Source of the DNA: Acidimicrobiia bacterium | Lineage (GTDB): Bacteria; Actinomycetota; Acidimicrobiia; Spongiisociales; UBA5794 | DNA: 44,664 nucleotides | Assembly: GCA_030431785.1 (NCBI GenBank) | Contig: JAUIIM010000007.1 | Location: forward strand, 1 to 44,664 | Direction: 5' to 3' | Shown: positions 33,420 to 42,043 of the stretch, piece after piece | Layout of the letters: each line of letters opens with the position of its first letter | Numbering within the stretch: the stretch's first letter is position 1 | Made by a program: the position numbers and the translations under genes | Notes under the pieces: model-generated | Databases searched by the model: none | The model's input: the letters and a program-made list of their open reading frames with translations, nothing else | Told to the model about the DNA's origin: nothing

Positions 33420-33428
33420 TGATACGGT
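33420..33428 (+). promoter_or_regulatory. Extended -10 (TGA-TACGGT) of gltB
   Basis: TG-N-TACGGT directly follows the CRP-like site. A start near 33435 leaves a leader of about 125 nt. I searched that leader for a known glutamine-type RNA motif and saw none. GAGGAGG ends it, 6 nt before ATG 33560. Confidence 0.45.
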
Positions 33429-33559
33429 TTCCGTTCTTCACGGGTCCTGCACCGTCCCGCGAAGCGGTCGAGACCGGGGTCAACACGAGCGGACCACCGG
33501 CGACAACCGACACGCGAGTCGATGCGCTCGTCCCGTGCTGCTCGCTGAGGAGGTGTGAC

Positions 33560-36500
33560 ATGAAGCGGTTTCCGCTCTACGACGATCTGACACACCACGA
33601 CGCGTGCGGCGTCGGATTCATCGCCGACAGGTCAGGTGCCGCTTCGCACCGCACCGTCCGGCTCGGGGTCGAATGCCTCCACAACCTCGACCATCGTGGT
33701 GCTCGTTCCGCGGACGGCACCGGCGACGGGGCCGGGGTGATGACTCGGATCCCGTACCGTCTGATCGAGCGAGATCTCCTCACGAACGGCTACCTCCTTC
33801 CGGCGGGTCATGAGCTCGGCGTCGTGGTCACATTCCTCCCTCATGAGGGCGCAGAGGCTGCACGTGCTCTGACCGAGCGTTGTCTGGCTGCACGGAACAT
33901 CCCTGTCGTGATGTGGCGCCCAGTTCCGGTTGACTCGCACGTCCTGTCTCCGACAGCCCGTGCATCGATGCCAATGATCGAACAAGCGATCGTCGCGTGG
34001 GATGGATCACGGGGTGATCTCGACGCATTCGAACGGACGTTGTTCCTCGCCCGAAAGGACATCGAGCGGGAATCGGCGATCGGCGACTTCTCTGTCGTGT
34101 CGTCGAGCGCCCGAACGATCGTCTACAAGGGCTTGTTCACGGCAGACTCGATCGAAGGCTTCTACTGGGACCTCCGCGACCCGCTCTACGAGTCGGATTT
34201 CGTGATTTTCCATCAGCGGTATTCGACCAACACGAAGCCGGCGTGGGCGTTGGCCCAACCGTTCCGCATGCTGGCGCACAACGGTGAGATCAACACCATC
34301 CAGGGCAACCGTGCCTGGATGGCAGCCCGATCCAACGACTTGGGTGACACCGTCTGGGGGGACGACACCCAAGCCCTGCGCCCACTCGTCAGACCAGGAA
34401 CCGGTTCAGACTCGGCGAGCCTCGACGAGGCGACCGAGGTGCTTGTGCGATCGGGGCGGTCCCTTGCCCACGTCAAGGAGATGCTCATCCCGGAAGCATG
34501 GGAGAACGTCGAAGACCTCGATCCGGCGCGTAGGGCGTTCCACGAGTACCACGCATTCCTGACCGAGCCATGGGACGGGCCTGCCGCCATCGCTGCGTCG
34601 GACGGTGTGACACTGATCGCAGGGCTCGACCGGAACGGGCTACGACCTGCCCGATGGGCGATCTCGGACGACATGATCCTCGTCGCATCCGAAGCCGGTA
34701 TCGCACCGGAGGTCGAGGTCGTCGCCGTCGAAACCGGTCAACTTGGTCCCGGAGAAGTGTTCGAGGTCGACCTTGCGACCGGGGAGCATCGGACCTCCGA
34801 TGAGGTGAAGTCCTCGCTCGCAGCCCTCGCTCCCTATGAGGAGTGGATCACGACGCAGACGAACTACGTGTCGAATCCGTTCGACGATCTCCAAGACGTG
34901 CGGTTCGATCCCGAAGCGTTCGCCCGGGTCTTCGGCTACACGGCCGAGGAGCGGAGGTTGTTGCTCCAACAGATGACCGAGGGCATCGAGCCCGTACTGT
35001 CGATGGGTACCGACACCGGTCTGGCGGCCTTGTCCGATCTCCCACAACGGCTGACTCGATACTTCCACCAGATGTTCGCCCAGGTGACGAATCCACCGAT
35101 GGATCCGATCCGCGAGATGCTCGTGATGTCGCTCCGTACCTACGTGGGCCGGCACGGGTCTCTCCTCGAAGAGACCGAGCAACAGGCCCACATGATGGAG
35201 CTCTCATCTCCCGTGCTCTCCGATGCGGAGGTGGAGGAGTTACATCGTTCCACGGACCCAGCGTTCAAGTCGATCTGGGTCGAGATCACCTTCGATCCGG
35301 ACTCGGGCCCGGAGGGGATGCTGGCGGCGATCAGGGAGATCCAGGACAGGGTTGCCGATGCGGTCAGGGACGGGGCCACGGTCGTCGTGCTGTCGGATCG
35401 CGAGGTCACTCCGGAGAAGGCGCCGATTCCGATCGCCCTTGCCGTCGGCGCCGTCCACCATCGCCTGATCGACGAAGGGCTCCGGCTCCACGCTTCGATC
35501 ATCGCAGTCTCGGGGGAGCCCCGTGATTCCCACGATCTCGCATGCCTCGTCGGTTTCGGGGCCGCCGCGGTGAACCCGTACCTTGCCATCGAACAGGTGC
35601 GTGCCATGGCGGAGGCGGGCGATGTGCCCCAGGGAGTCATCGAGGCGCAGGAGAATTACCGCAAGAGCCTCGAGAAGGGGCTCATGAAGATCATGTCCAA
35701 GATGGGCATATGCACGGTGAAGTCCTATCGAAGCTCGGAACTGTTCGAGGCGATCGGTCTGGACGACGAGGTCTGTGACCTTGCATTCCGATACGTACAA
35801 CGTCGCATCGGCGGTGTCTCCTTCGAGACCATCCACGCCGATGTCGTCGAGCGGCATGCTCGGCTCCTGAACGAGGAGCCGGAGATCGACGGCTACTACA
35901 AGTACCGACGCGGCGGTGTGGCCCACACGGTGACTCCTCGTTCGGTCCTCGCGCTCCAACGCGCTGCTCGCGGTGGAGGCATGGAAGCGTGGGACAAGTA
36001 CCTCGGCGCCGTGCAGGACGAGCGGCCGGTCATGGAGCTACGCGACCTCCTCGATCTCGGGCTTCTGGGAGACCCGGTCCCACTCGATGAGGTTGAGCCT
36101 GCTGAAGAGATCATGCGACGTTTCGTGACGGCGGCCATGTCGATGGGGGCTTTGTCGAAGGAAACGCATGAGGCTCTTGCTGAGGCGATGAACCGAATCG
36201 GTGGTCTCTCCAATTCGGGTGAGGGTGGTGAGGACCCCTCGCGCTACGGGACGAACAAGAACTCGCGGATCAAACAGGTGGCAAGCGGACGGTTCGGTGT
36301 CACTCCTGGCTATCTCGCATCGGCGGACGAGTTACAGATCAAGATGGCACAGGGGTCCAAACCGGGCGAAGGCGGGCAGCTTCCCGGCCACAAGGTCACT
36401 CCCGAGATCGCCGAGCTACGTCACACCGAGCCGGGTGTGACCCTGATTTCACCGCCACCGCACCACGACATCTACTCGATCGAAGACCTGGCACAACTGA

Positions 36501-37972
36501 TCTACGACCTCAGGACCTTCAAGCCGTCGGCGCGAGTTGCGGTGAAGCTCGTCTCCGGCCCCGGAGTCGGAACGATCGCGGTCGGTGTGGCGAAGGCGCA
36601 CGCGGACAGTGTCACGATCTCGGGCAACGGAGGCGGCACCGGCGCATCCCCGCTTGTATCGATCAAGCATGCGGGTTCGCCGTGGGAACTCGGTCTTGCC
36701 GAGGCACATCAGGCTCTGGTCGCAAACGGCCTCAGACACACGATCTCGGTTGAAACCGATGGTGGGCTCCGGACCGGCAAGGATGTCGTGGTCGCAGCCA
36801 TGCTGGGTGCGGACCGTTTCGGGTTCGGTACGCTCCCGCTCCTTGCGCTCGGATGCAAGATGATTCGCCAGTGTCACGAGAACACCTGTCCTGTTGGGAT
36901 CGCAACACAGCGTGAAGACCTCCGTGCGAAGTTCACTGGGACCGCCGACCAGGTCGTGGAGCTCTTCCGATTGGTCGCCGAGGATGTTCGTCGGATCCTT
37001 GCATCCATAGGCGCAAGGACCATCGACGAAGTCATCGGCCGTGCCGACCTTCTCGTCGCTCCCGACAGTGGTCCGGCCGCTGACCTCGGTCGCTTGCTCA
37101 CGAGGGCCGACACTGCCGATGAACACGGGTTCCGAGCGCTGCCGCGATCGCCGCTCGGTGACGTCCTCGCCGATATCGGGAAGGCGCTGCTCACCTCGGG
37201 AGCATCACAGACGATCGCGTTCCCCGTCCAGAACACCGACCGCTCGGTGGGAACCAGGCTTTCGGGAGCGATCGCCGAGGAGCGCGGAGACGCCGGTCTG
37301 CCGGACGGCTCGCTGACGGTTCACCTTTCCGGGACGGCGGGTCAGTCGTTCGGCGCCTTCCTGACCAACGGGATCGACCTCGACCTAACCGGTGCGGGGA
37401 ATGACTACGTCGGCAAGGGGATGGGTGGCGGGTCGATCGCCATCCGACCGGCGCTGGGGAGTGAGGCGCAGGTCCACGCGGCCGGCAATGCCTGCTTGTA
37501 CGGCGCCACTGGCGGTTCGCTGTTTGCGGCGGGGACGGTCGGGCAGCGTTTCGCAGTACGGAACTCGGGGGCCACGGCGGTCGTCGAAGGTGCCTCCGAT
37601 CACCTCGCCGAATACATGACGGGGGGAACGGTCGTCGTCCTCGGACGCACCGGCCGAAACGTCGGAGCCGGGATGACCGGAGGAACCGTATTCCTGTACG
37701 ACCCGGATCGGTACGCAAAGAGCCGGATGGCCGATAGTGCTCCGGCGTTGCGCAAGCTCGACGAAGCGGACGCCGAACGCCTCCACGACCTCGTGCGTGA
37801 GCATCACCTGCGCACCGGTTCACTGATCGCAGAACGACTTCTCGAGGATTGGTCGGCTGCGACGAGCGATTTCTGGATCTTGCGTCCCGACGCACCGGAA
37901 CCCATGGAGTCGGATGACGCGGTTCCCGTGGTCCTGGTGGCCAGCCCTGATCGGGAACAATCGGCCGTCTAG
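33560..37972 (+). CDS. gltB: Glutamate synthase large subunit
   Basis: A 1470-residue GOGAT alpha subunit. A 15-residue propeptide precedes catalytic Cys16 (DACGVGFIAD), the N-terminal nucleophile of the class II amidotransferase domain. The central domain follows, then the FMN-binding synthase domain (SNSGEGGEDPSRYG, LISPPPHHDIYSIEDLAQLI, SGNGGGTGASP). The 3Fe-4S ligands C1099, C1105 and C1110 lie in LGCKMIRQCHENTCPVG. The C-terminal GxGxG beta-helix is complete (GNDYVGKGMGGGSIAIRP, GRTGRNVGAGMTGG). ATG 33560 follows GAGGAGG. It makes glutamate from glutamine and 2-oxoglutarate with a GltD partner, but no gltD follows; the next gene is eis-like. Confidence 0.97.
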   Translation: MKRFPLYDDLTHHDACGVGFIADRSGAASHRTVRLGVECLHNLDHRGARSADGTGDGAGVMTRIPYRLIERDLLTNGYLLPAGHELGVVVTFLPHEGAEAARALTERCLAARNIPVVMWRPVPVDSHVLSPTARASMPMIEQAIVAWDGSRGDLDAFERTLFLARKDIERESAIGDFSVVSSSARTIVYKGLFTADSIEGFYWDLRDPLYESDFVIFHQRYSTNTKPAWALAQPFRMLAHNGEINTIQGNRAWMAARSNDLGDTVWGDDTQALRPLVRPGTGSDSASLDEATEVLVRSGRSLAHVKEMLIPEAWENVEDLDPARRAFHEYHAFLTEPWDGPAAIAASDGVTLIAGLDRNGLRPARWAISDDMILVASEAGIAPEVEVVAVETGQLGPGEVFEVDLATGEHRTSDEVKSSLAALAPYEEWITTQTNYVSNPFDDLQDVRFDPEAFARVFGYTAEERRLLLQQMTEGIEPVLSMGTDTGLAALSDLPQRLTRYFHQMFAQVTNPPMDPIREMLVMSLRTYVGRHGSLLEETEQQAHMMELSSPVLSDAEVEELHRSTDPAFKSIWVEITFDPDSGPEGMLAAIREIQDRVADAVRDGATVVVLSDREVTPEKAPIPIALAVGAVHHRLIDEGLRLHASIIAVSGEPRDSHDLACLVGFGAAAVNPYLAIEQVRAMAEAGDVPQGVIEAQENYRKSLEKGLMKIMSKMGICTVKSYRSSELFEAIGLDDEVCDLAFRYVQRRIGGVSFETIHADVVERHARLLNEEPEIDGYYKYRRGGVAHTVTPRSVLALQRAARGGGMEAWDKYLGAVQDERPVMELRDLLDLGLLGDPVPLDEVEPAEEIMRRFVTAAMSMGALSKETHEALAEAMNRIGGLSNSGEGGEDPSRYGTNKNSRIKQVASGRFGVTPGYLASADELQIKMAQGSKPGEGGQLPGHKVTPEIAELRHTEPGVTLISPPPHHDIYSIEDLAQLIYDLRTFKPSARVAVKLVSGPGVGTIAVGVAKAHADSVTISGNGGGTGASPLVSIKHAGSPWELGLAEAHQALVANGLRHTISVETDGGLRTGKDVVVAAMLGADRFGFGTLPLLALGCKMIRQCHENTCPVGIATQREDLRAKFTGTADQVVELFRLVAEDVRRILASIGARTIDEVIGRADLLVAPDSGPAADLGRLLTRADTADEHGFRALPRSPLGDVLADIGKALLTSGASQTIAFPVQNTDRSVGTRLSGAIAEERGDAGLPDGSLTVHLSGTAGQSFGAFLTNGIDLDLTGAGNDYVGKGMGGGSIAIRPALGSEAQVHAAGNACLYGATGGSLFAAGTVGQRFAVRNSGATAVVEGASDHLAEYMTGGTVVVLGRTGRNVGAGMTGGTVFLYDPDRYAKSRMADSAPALRKLDEADAERLHDLVREHHLRTGSLIAERLLEDWSAATSDFWILRPDAPEPMESDDAVPVVLVASPDREQSAV

Positions 37973-38114
37973 TGACGTTGTAGAAGCAGCAGTCACGGCG
38001 GGGTCGGGCGACCGGTCTTCCCCCACTCCCACTCGCTGTCGCCCATCCCGTCGTGGCGCCAAGCTGCTGCATCGAATCGTCGGCGCGGCTCCGTTCCCCG
38101 TTGCGGTTGTCGGA

Positions 38115-38120
38115 TACACT
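38115..38120 (+). promoter_or_regulatory. -10 box TACACT of the eis-like gene
   Basis: TACACT is followed by 6 nt and ATG 38127 (leaderless arrangement). The 154-bp gap after gltB otherwise holds no gene or clear heptamer array. Confidence 0.5.
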
Positions 38121-38126
38121 CGCTCC

Positions 38127-39365
38127 ATGCCGATCCCAGATTCCATCACCATCCGACCCGTCGAGAGTGACGAGTACCCCCAGTTCCTCACTGCGATCCG
38201 CGAGGGCTTCGGTTCCGATGGGCCACCCGTCGATACGACGGACCGCTTCCGAGAGATGCTGCCGCCGGAGCGCTCGATCGCCGCGTTCGACGGCGACAAC
38301 ATCGTCGGAACGTTCGGCGGCTATGACTTTGAACTGACGGTTCCCGGTGGTGCGCAGATCCCGATGGAGTCGACCACCATCGTGACCGTCTTCCCCACGC
38401 ATCGACGCATGGGGCTCCTGACCGCGATGATGACCAAACACCTCGACACCGCTGCCGACCGGGGCTACCCGGTCGCAGGTCTGTGGTCGTCCGATGCGGA
38501 CATCTATGCGCGGTTTGGCTACGGCATCGCTTCGTTCTATCGCGAGGCGGAACTGAGATCCGCCCAAATCGAGTTCAGGGACGAGATCGAGATCGATCGC
38601 GTTCGGCGCGTCAACGCCGAGGAGGCCGCCGACATCGCGCCTGGTGTGTTCGATCGTGTCCGACGTGTCACGCCCGGCATGTTCGGTCGCCCCGACGCAT
38701 GGTGGAAGCACCGTGTGATCGCCGACGAAGAGTGGATGCGCGAGGGAAAGACAGCTAAGCGATGGGTCGTGCACGACGGACCCGAAGGTGTCGACGGATA
38801 TGCGGCGTATCGACAGAAGACGAGCTTTTCGGAGGGGTACAACGACGGCTCGGTGCACGTCGTCGAGGTTCATGCAGAGACCCCAGAGGCATACGCGTCG
38901 TTGATGGCCTACCTGACGAACATCGATGGCGCGACCAAGGTCGAGCTGTGGAACCTACGCGTCGACGACTCCCTTCCCCGCATGGTGCGGGAACCCCGCA
39001 GGGTTCGGACCGTCAGCGTCAGGGACGCACTCTGGATCCGGGTACTCGACGTCGAGGCAGCGCTTGAGGCGCGGTCGTACGAGTCGGATCAGACGATCAC
39101 CCTGGGCATCGACGACCCGTTCCGCCCTGCGACCTCCGGCGCATATCGCGTCGAGGTCACGGGAAGTGTGGCTTCGGTGGAGCGCGTGGACACCGATCCG
39201 GACGTCCACATGGACATCGACGTACTCGGATCCCTGTACCTCGGCGGACAGAACGCCCATGCGTTTGCAGGTGCGCGTCGGCTCCTCGGTGAACCTCAAG
39301 CAATCGCGACCACTCAGCGTCTTTTTGCGACCCAGCGTGCTCCTTGGATCCAAGAGGTCTTCTGA
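38127..39365 (+). CDS. Eis-type GNAT acetyltransferase
   Basis: A 412-residue protein: two GNAT-like domains and a C-terminal sterol-carrier-type domain, as in Eis (enhanced intracellular survival). The acetyl-CoA site is VTVFPTHRRMGLLTAMM (86-102). Y127 in DADIYARFGYG matches the catalytic Tyr126 of mycobacterial Eis, and the chain ends in Phe, whose free carboxylate is the general base in Eis. Eis proteins acetylate amines, including aminoglycosides; the natural substrate here is unknown. A longer frame exists upstream (to 37914) but lies before the TACACT box. Confidence 0.9.
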   Translation: MPIPDSITIRPVESDEYPQFLTAIREGFGSDGPPVDTTDRFREMLPPERSIAAFDGDNIVGTFGGYDFELTVPGGAQIPMESTTIVTVFPTHRRMGLLTAMMTKHLDTAADRGYPVAGLWSSDADIYARFGYGIASFYREAELRSAQIEFRDEIEIDRVRRVNAEEAADIAPGVFDRVRRVTPGMFGRPDAWWKHRVIADEEWMREGKTAKRWVVHDGPEGVDGYAAYRQKTSFSEGYNDGSVHVVEVHAETPEAYASLMAYLTNIDGATKVELWNLRVDDSLPRMVREPRRVRTVSVRDALWIRVLDVEAALEARSYESDQTITLGIDDPFRPATSGAYRVEVTGSVASVERVDTDPDVHMDIDVLGSLYLGGQNAHAFAGARRLLGEPQAIATTQRLFATQRAPWIQEVF

Positions 39366-39387
39366 GCCTCGCTGCGCTCGGAGATCC

Positions 39388-39429
39388 AAGTAGCAGGTAG
39401 CAAGTAGCAAGCTGCCAGCAGCCAGGAGC
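39388..39429. repeat. 7-bp tandem array: AAGTAGC changing to CAGCAGC
   Basis: In register: AAGTAGC, AGGTAGC, AAGTAGC, AAGCTGC, CAGCAGC, CAGGAGC. It starts just after CTCGGAGATCC, a lead-in also found before the 41.75-kb array. The gap 39366-39547 also holds the next array and the sufB promoter region. Confidence 0.85.
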
Positions 39430-39439
39430 GTCCACCCTT

Positions 39440-39474
39440 GGCTCACGGCTCATGGCTCATGGCTCACGGCTCGG
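39440..39474. repeat. 7-bp tandem array, GGCTCAY units
   Basis: GGCTCAC, GGCTCAT x2, GGCTCAC, GGCTCGG, in register. Ten bases separate it from the preceding array. The same unit recurs at 41866-41900 and 41983-42010. Confidence 0.88.
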
Positions 39475-39499
39475 TGTCCGAATGACCGGCTGTGCCGAC

Positions 39500-39535
39500 T
39501 ACCATTAGGCACTAGCCGCATAGTGGATATTCCAC
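39500..39535 (+). promoter_or_regulatory. sufB promoter with two interlocked inverted repeats
   Basis: The probable -10 is TACCAT (39500-39505). CACTA-N6-TAGTG (39510-39525) lies over the predicted start. GTGGA-TAT-TCCAC (39523-39535) shares GTG with it and directly abuts the GGAGG ribosome site (39536-39540). The first could be an operator, the second an operator or an RNA hairpin masking the ribosome site. Confidence 0.5.
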
Positions 39536-39547
39536 GGAGGAGTGGTC

Positions 39548-40954
39548 ATGACCACCGTTGACATCGATCTTGGGAGTTATCAGCTCGGTTGGGCCGACGC
39601 TGAGGACGACTACGTCTACAAGCCGGAGAAGGGCCTGAACGAGGACCTCATCCGCGACATGTCGCGGATGAAAGGTGAGCCCGAGTGGATGCTCGACTTC
39701 CGCCTGAAGGCGTATAAGCGATTCCTCCGCAAGCCGACCCCGCAGTGGGGTGGCGCGGGTCTCCTCAACGAGATCGACTACGACGACATCTACTACTACA
39801 TCAAGCCGACCGAAGGTCAGGCGAAGGACTGGGACATGGTTCCCGAGTCCATCAAGGACACCTACGAGAAGCTGGGTATCCCGGAAGCGGAGCGCAAGTA
39901 CCTCGCTGGTGTGACCGCCCAGTACGAGTCCGAGGTCGTCTACCACAGGAACCGTGAGGACCTCGAAGAACTCGGCGTGTTGTTCTGTGACATGGACACT
40001 GCCGTGCGGGAGTATCCGGAGCTCGTCCAGGAGCACTTCGGTACCGTCATCCCGCCGAACGACAACAAGTTCGCCGCCCTCAACTCGGCGGTCTGGTCCG
40101 GTGGATCGTTCATCTACGTCCCGCCAGGTGTCCACGTCGAGCAGCCGTTGCAGGCCTACTTCCGCATCAACGCGGAGAGCATGGGTCAGTTCGAGCGGAC
40201 CCTGATCATCGTGGACGAGGGCGCCTACTGCCACTACGTCGAAGGCTGTTCCGCACCTACGTACACAAACGACTCGCTCCACGCTGCTGTCGTGGAGGTC
40301 GTCGTGAAGGACGGCGGTCGCTGCCGCTACACGACGATCCAGAACTGGTCGAACAACGTGCTGAACCTCGTGACGAAGCGAGCCGCCGCATACAAGAACG
40401 CGACCATGGAATGGATCGACGGCAATCTCGGCTCCGGCCTCACCATGAAGTACCCGGCCGTCTGGCTCATGGACGAAGGCGCCCATGGTGAGGTTCTGTC
40501 GATCGCGTTCGCCAACACGGGCCAGGTGCTCGACGCCGGTGCCAAGATGGTGCACGCTGCTCCCAACACAACGTCGCTCATCACCTCGAAGTCGATTTCG
40601 AAGGGCGGCGGCCGTTCCGCATACCGAGGCCTCGTTCGGGTCGAGGAGGGAGCGGACAATGCAAAGTCGTACGTGATGTGCGACGCCCTGCTCCTCGATG
40701 AGGACTCCCGCTCCGATACGTATCCGTATATGGAGATCGAAGAGTCGGATATCGACATCGGTCACGAAGCGACCGTTTCAAAGGTTGGCGAGGACCAGCT
40801 GTTCTACCTCATGAGCCGTGGCCTCGACGAGGCACAAGCGACAGCGATGGTCGTCGCCGGCTTCATCGAGCCGATCGTCAAGGAACTCCCCATGGAGTAC
40901 GCGGTCGAGCTGAATCGCCTGATCGAGCTCCAGATGGAGGGCTCCATTGGCTAG
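39548..40954 (+). CDS. sufB: Fe-S cluster assembly scaffold protein SufB
   Basis: A 468-residue SufB: '[17 protein letters not shown]' near the N-terminus, '[25 protein letters not shown]', '[16 protein letters not shown]', and '[32 protein letters not shown]'-like C-terminal segment with conserved Glu/His. SufB forms the SufBC2D scaffold for Fe-S cluster assembly. ATG 39548 follows GGAGG by 7 nt. Neither sufC, sufD nor sufS follows; the next gene is nucS across a repeat-filled gap, so this copy is separated from the usual suf operon, at least downstream. Confidence 0.96.
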   Translation: MTTVDIDLGSYQLGWADAEDDYVYKPEKGLNEDLIRDMSRMKGEPEWMLDFRLKAYKRFLRKPTPQWGGAGLLNEIDYDDIYYYIKPTEGQAKDWDMVPESIKDTYEKLGIPEAERKYLAGVTAQYESEVVYHRNREDLEELGVLFCDMDTAVREYPELVQEHFGTVIPPNDNKFAALNSAVWSGGSFIYVPPGVHVEQPLQAYFRINAESMGQFERTLIIVDEGAYCHYVEGCSAPTYTNDSLHAAVVEVVVKDGGRCRYTTIQNWSNNVLNLVTKRAAAYKNATMEWIDGNLGSGLTMKYPAVWLMDEGAHGEVLSIAFANTGQVLDAGAKMVHAAPNTTSLITSKSISKGGGRSAYRGLVRVEEGADNAKSYVMCDALLLDEDSRSDTYPYMEIEESDIDIGHEATVSKVGEDQLFYLMSRGLDEAQATAMVVAGFIEPIVKELPMEYAVELNRLIELQMEGSIG

Positions 40955-40955
40955 C

Positions 40956-40969
40956 GACGGCTCCGCCGT
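40956..40969 (+). terminator. Short hairpin after sufB
   Basis: ACGGC/GCCGT with a TCC loop lies a few bases after the sufB stop, immediately before the heptamer array. A 5-bp stem without T-tract is weak evidence for termination. Confidence 0.3.
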
Positions 40970-40997
40970 TGAGATCTCAGATCCCAGATCTCCGACT
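40970..40997. repeat. 7-bp tandem array, CAGATC type
   Basis: TGAGATC, TCAGATC, CCAGATC, TCCGACT in register. It is the same family and unit order (CAGATC before CCGA) as the 28416-28478 array, in the same orientation. Confidence 0.78.
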
Positions 40998-41036
40998 GTC
41001 AGCGCTCGCGTATCCAGACCCTGACTGCACCTATCG

Positions 41037-41064
41037 TCGGACATCGGACTTCGGAAATCGGAGA
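41037..41064. repeat. 7-bp tandem array, TCGGANN units
   Basis: TCGGACA, TCGGACT, TCGGAAA, TCGGAGA in register. TCGGAGA is the reverse complement of a rotation of the TCCGATC unit at 28.46 kb. The GGAG of the last copy lies 10 nt before the nucS ATG and is its only visible ribosome-site candidate. Confidence 0.75.
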
Positions 41065-41073
41065 TCGTTCACC

Positions 41074-41733
41074 ATGAGGATTCGCGTCGCACAGTGCACC
41101 GTTCGGTATGAGGGGCGATTGAACGCGTACCTTCCCGAGGCAACCCGTTTGGTGATGGTGAAGGCCGACGGGTGTGTCGCAGTCCATGCCGATGGCGGGG
41201 CCTACAAGCCGTTGAACTGGATGAACGCACCGAACACGCTGTCCGAGGAAGGCGACGTGTGGACCGTGCTCAATCCGAAGGGCGAGAAACTGATCATCGA
41301 GTTCGGTGAGATCCATTTCGAGACCGCCCTCGAGATGGGGGAGGACCCCGGTCTCCAGAAAGATGGCGTAGAACTCGAGCTCCAGCGTCTCCTGGCTGAA
41401 CGTCCCGAGACCTTCGGTGAAGGGATGACGTTGATCCGTCGAGAGTATCCGACGCCGATCGGGCCGGTCGATCTGCTGTGCCGGGATGCCGAAGAGATGA
41501 CCGTGGCGATTGAGATCAAGCGTCGCGGTGAGATCGACGGTGTAGAGCAGCTGACCAGGTATCTGGAGTTCCTCAACCGCGAGCCGCGCATCGCACCGGT
41601 TCGTGGCATCTTTGCGGCCCAGGTCGTGAAGCCACAAGCCCGGGTGTTGGCGGAAGACCGTGACATCGAATGGGTCGAGGTCGACTACGAGAAGCTGAAG
41701 GGCATCGACTCGGACGTGATGCGACTGTTCTAG
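41074..41733 (+). CDS. nucS: Mismatch-specific endonuclease NucS (EndoMS)
   Basis: A 219-residue protein typical of NucS/EndoMS. An N-terminal dimerisation/DNA-binding domain (to about 105, including [14 protein letters not shown]) joins a RecB-like nuclease domain with catalytic D133 (GPVDLL), E147 and K149 (AIEIKR), then [11 protein letters not shown]. The C-terminal VMRLF fits the beta-clamp-binding tail. NucS replaces MutS/MutL in most actinobacteria and cuts both strands at mismatched bases. ATG 41074 begins at MRIRVAQC, the normal NucS start. It is unusual in being bordered on both sides by heptamer arrays. Confidence 0.95.
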   Translation: MRIRVAQCTVRYEGRLNAYLPEATRLVMVKADGCVAVHADGGAYKPLNWMNAPNTLSEEGDVWTVLNPKGEKLIIEFGEIHFETALEMGEDPGLQKDGVELELQRLLAERPETFGEGMTLIRREYPTPIGPVDLLCRDAEEMTVAIEIKRRGEIDGVEQLTRYLEFLNREPRIAPVRGIFAAQVVKPQARVLAEDRDIEWVEVDYEKLKGIDSDVMRLF

Positions 41734-41748
41734 CCGAGCGAAGCTCGG
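41734..41748. terminator. Hairpin after nucS
   Basis: CCGAGC-GAA-GCTCGG, starting directly after the nucS TAG. The stem is the same as the core of the 4464-4484 hairpin (CCGAGC-AAC-GCTCGG). No T-tract is present. The second arm runs straight into the heptamer array. Confidence 0.5.
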
Positions 41749-41794
41749 AGATCTCAGATCTCAGATTCCAGATTCCAGATTCCAGATCTCAGAC
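41746..41794. repeat. 7-bp tandem array, TCCAGAT/CTCAGAT units
   Basis: CGGAGAT, CTCAGAT x2, TCCAGAT x3, CTCAGAC: seven units in register. It is a rotation of the CCAGATC/CCAGATT family at 28.42 kb, in the same orientation. Confidence 0.88.
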
Positions 41795-42043
41795 GACGGC
41801 CGATCGATCATCGATCATCGATTTGCCCACCGAGGAGACAGGAGCGAGCAGCGACCAGCGCCTCCGGCTCATGGCTCATGGCCCAAGGCTCACGGCTCAC
41901 CTTCTACCCCACCTGACGGCCGATCGATCATCGATTGTTGGACGGAGCCAGCAGCGACCAACGCCGTCCGGCGAGCGCCTCCGGCTCATGGCTCATGGCT
42001 CATGGCTCATGGCCAACCCCACACCCAACCGCCCCTACAACTC
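41795..42043. repeat. Composite heptamer region with a duplicated module (rest of the nucS-sigma gap)
   Basis: This fills most of the 349-bp gap 41734-42082. A 21-bp block (GACGGC plus CGATCGATCATCGAT) starts at 41795 and again, identically, at 41915, 120 bp apart. Each copy is followed by AGCAGCGACCA and later by CGCCTCC plus GGCTCAT units. Copy 1 has CGATCAT x2 and CGATTTG (41805-41825), then ten in-register units from 41832: GAGGAGA, CAGGAGC, GAGCAGC, GACCAGC, GCCTCCG, GCTCATG x2, GCCCAAG, GCTCACG, GCTCACC. Copy 2 has GGCTCAT x4 (41983-42010). No ORF in it has coding character. Confidence 0.8.

Noticed and set aside
33435..33559. Glutamine riboswitch in the gltB leader
   Set aside because: I could not find the conserved core of the glnA-type or downstream-peptide motif, and no strong stem structure was apparent.
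37973..38126. Decayed heptamer array after gltB (TGTAGAA, GCAGCAG-like words)
   Set aside because: Only one or two imperfect matches and no run in register; not distinguishable from chance.
37191..38873. 560-codon minus-strand open frame across the gltB end and the eis-like gene
   Set aside because: No domain sense; the plus strand encodes the conserved GltB beta-helix and Eis motifs.
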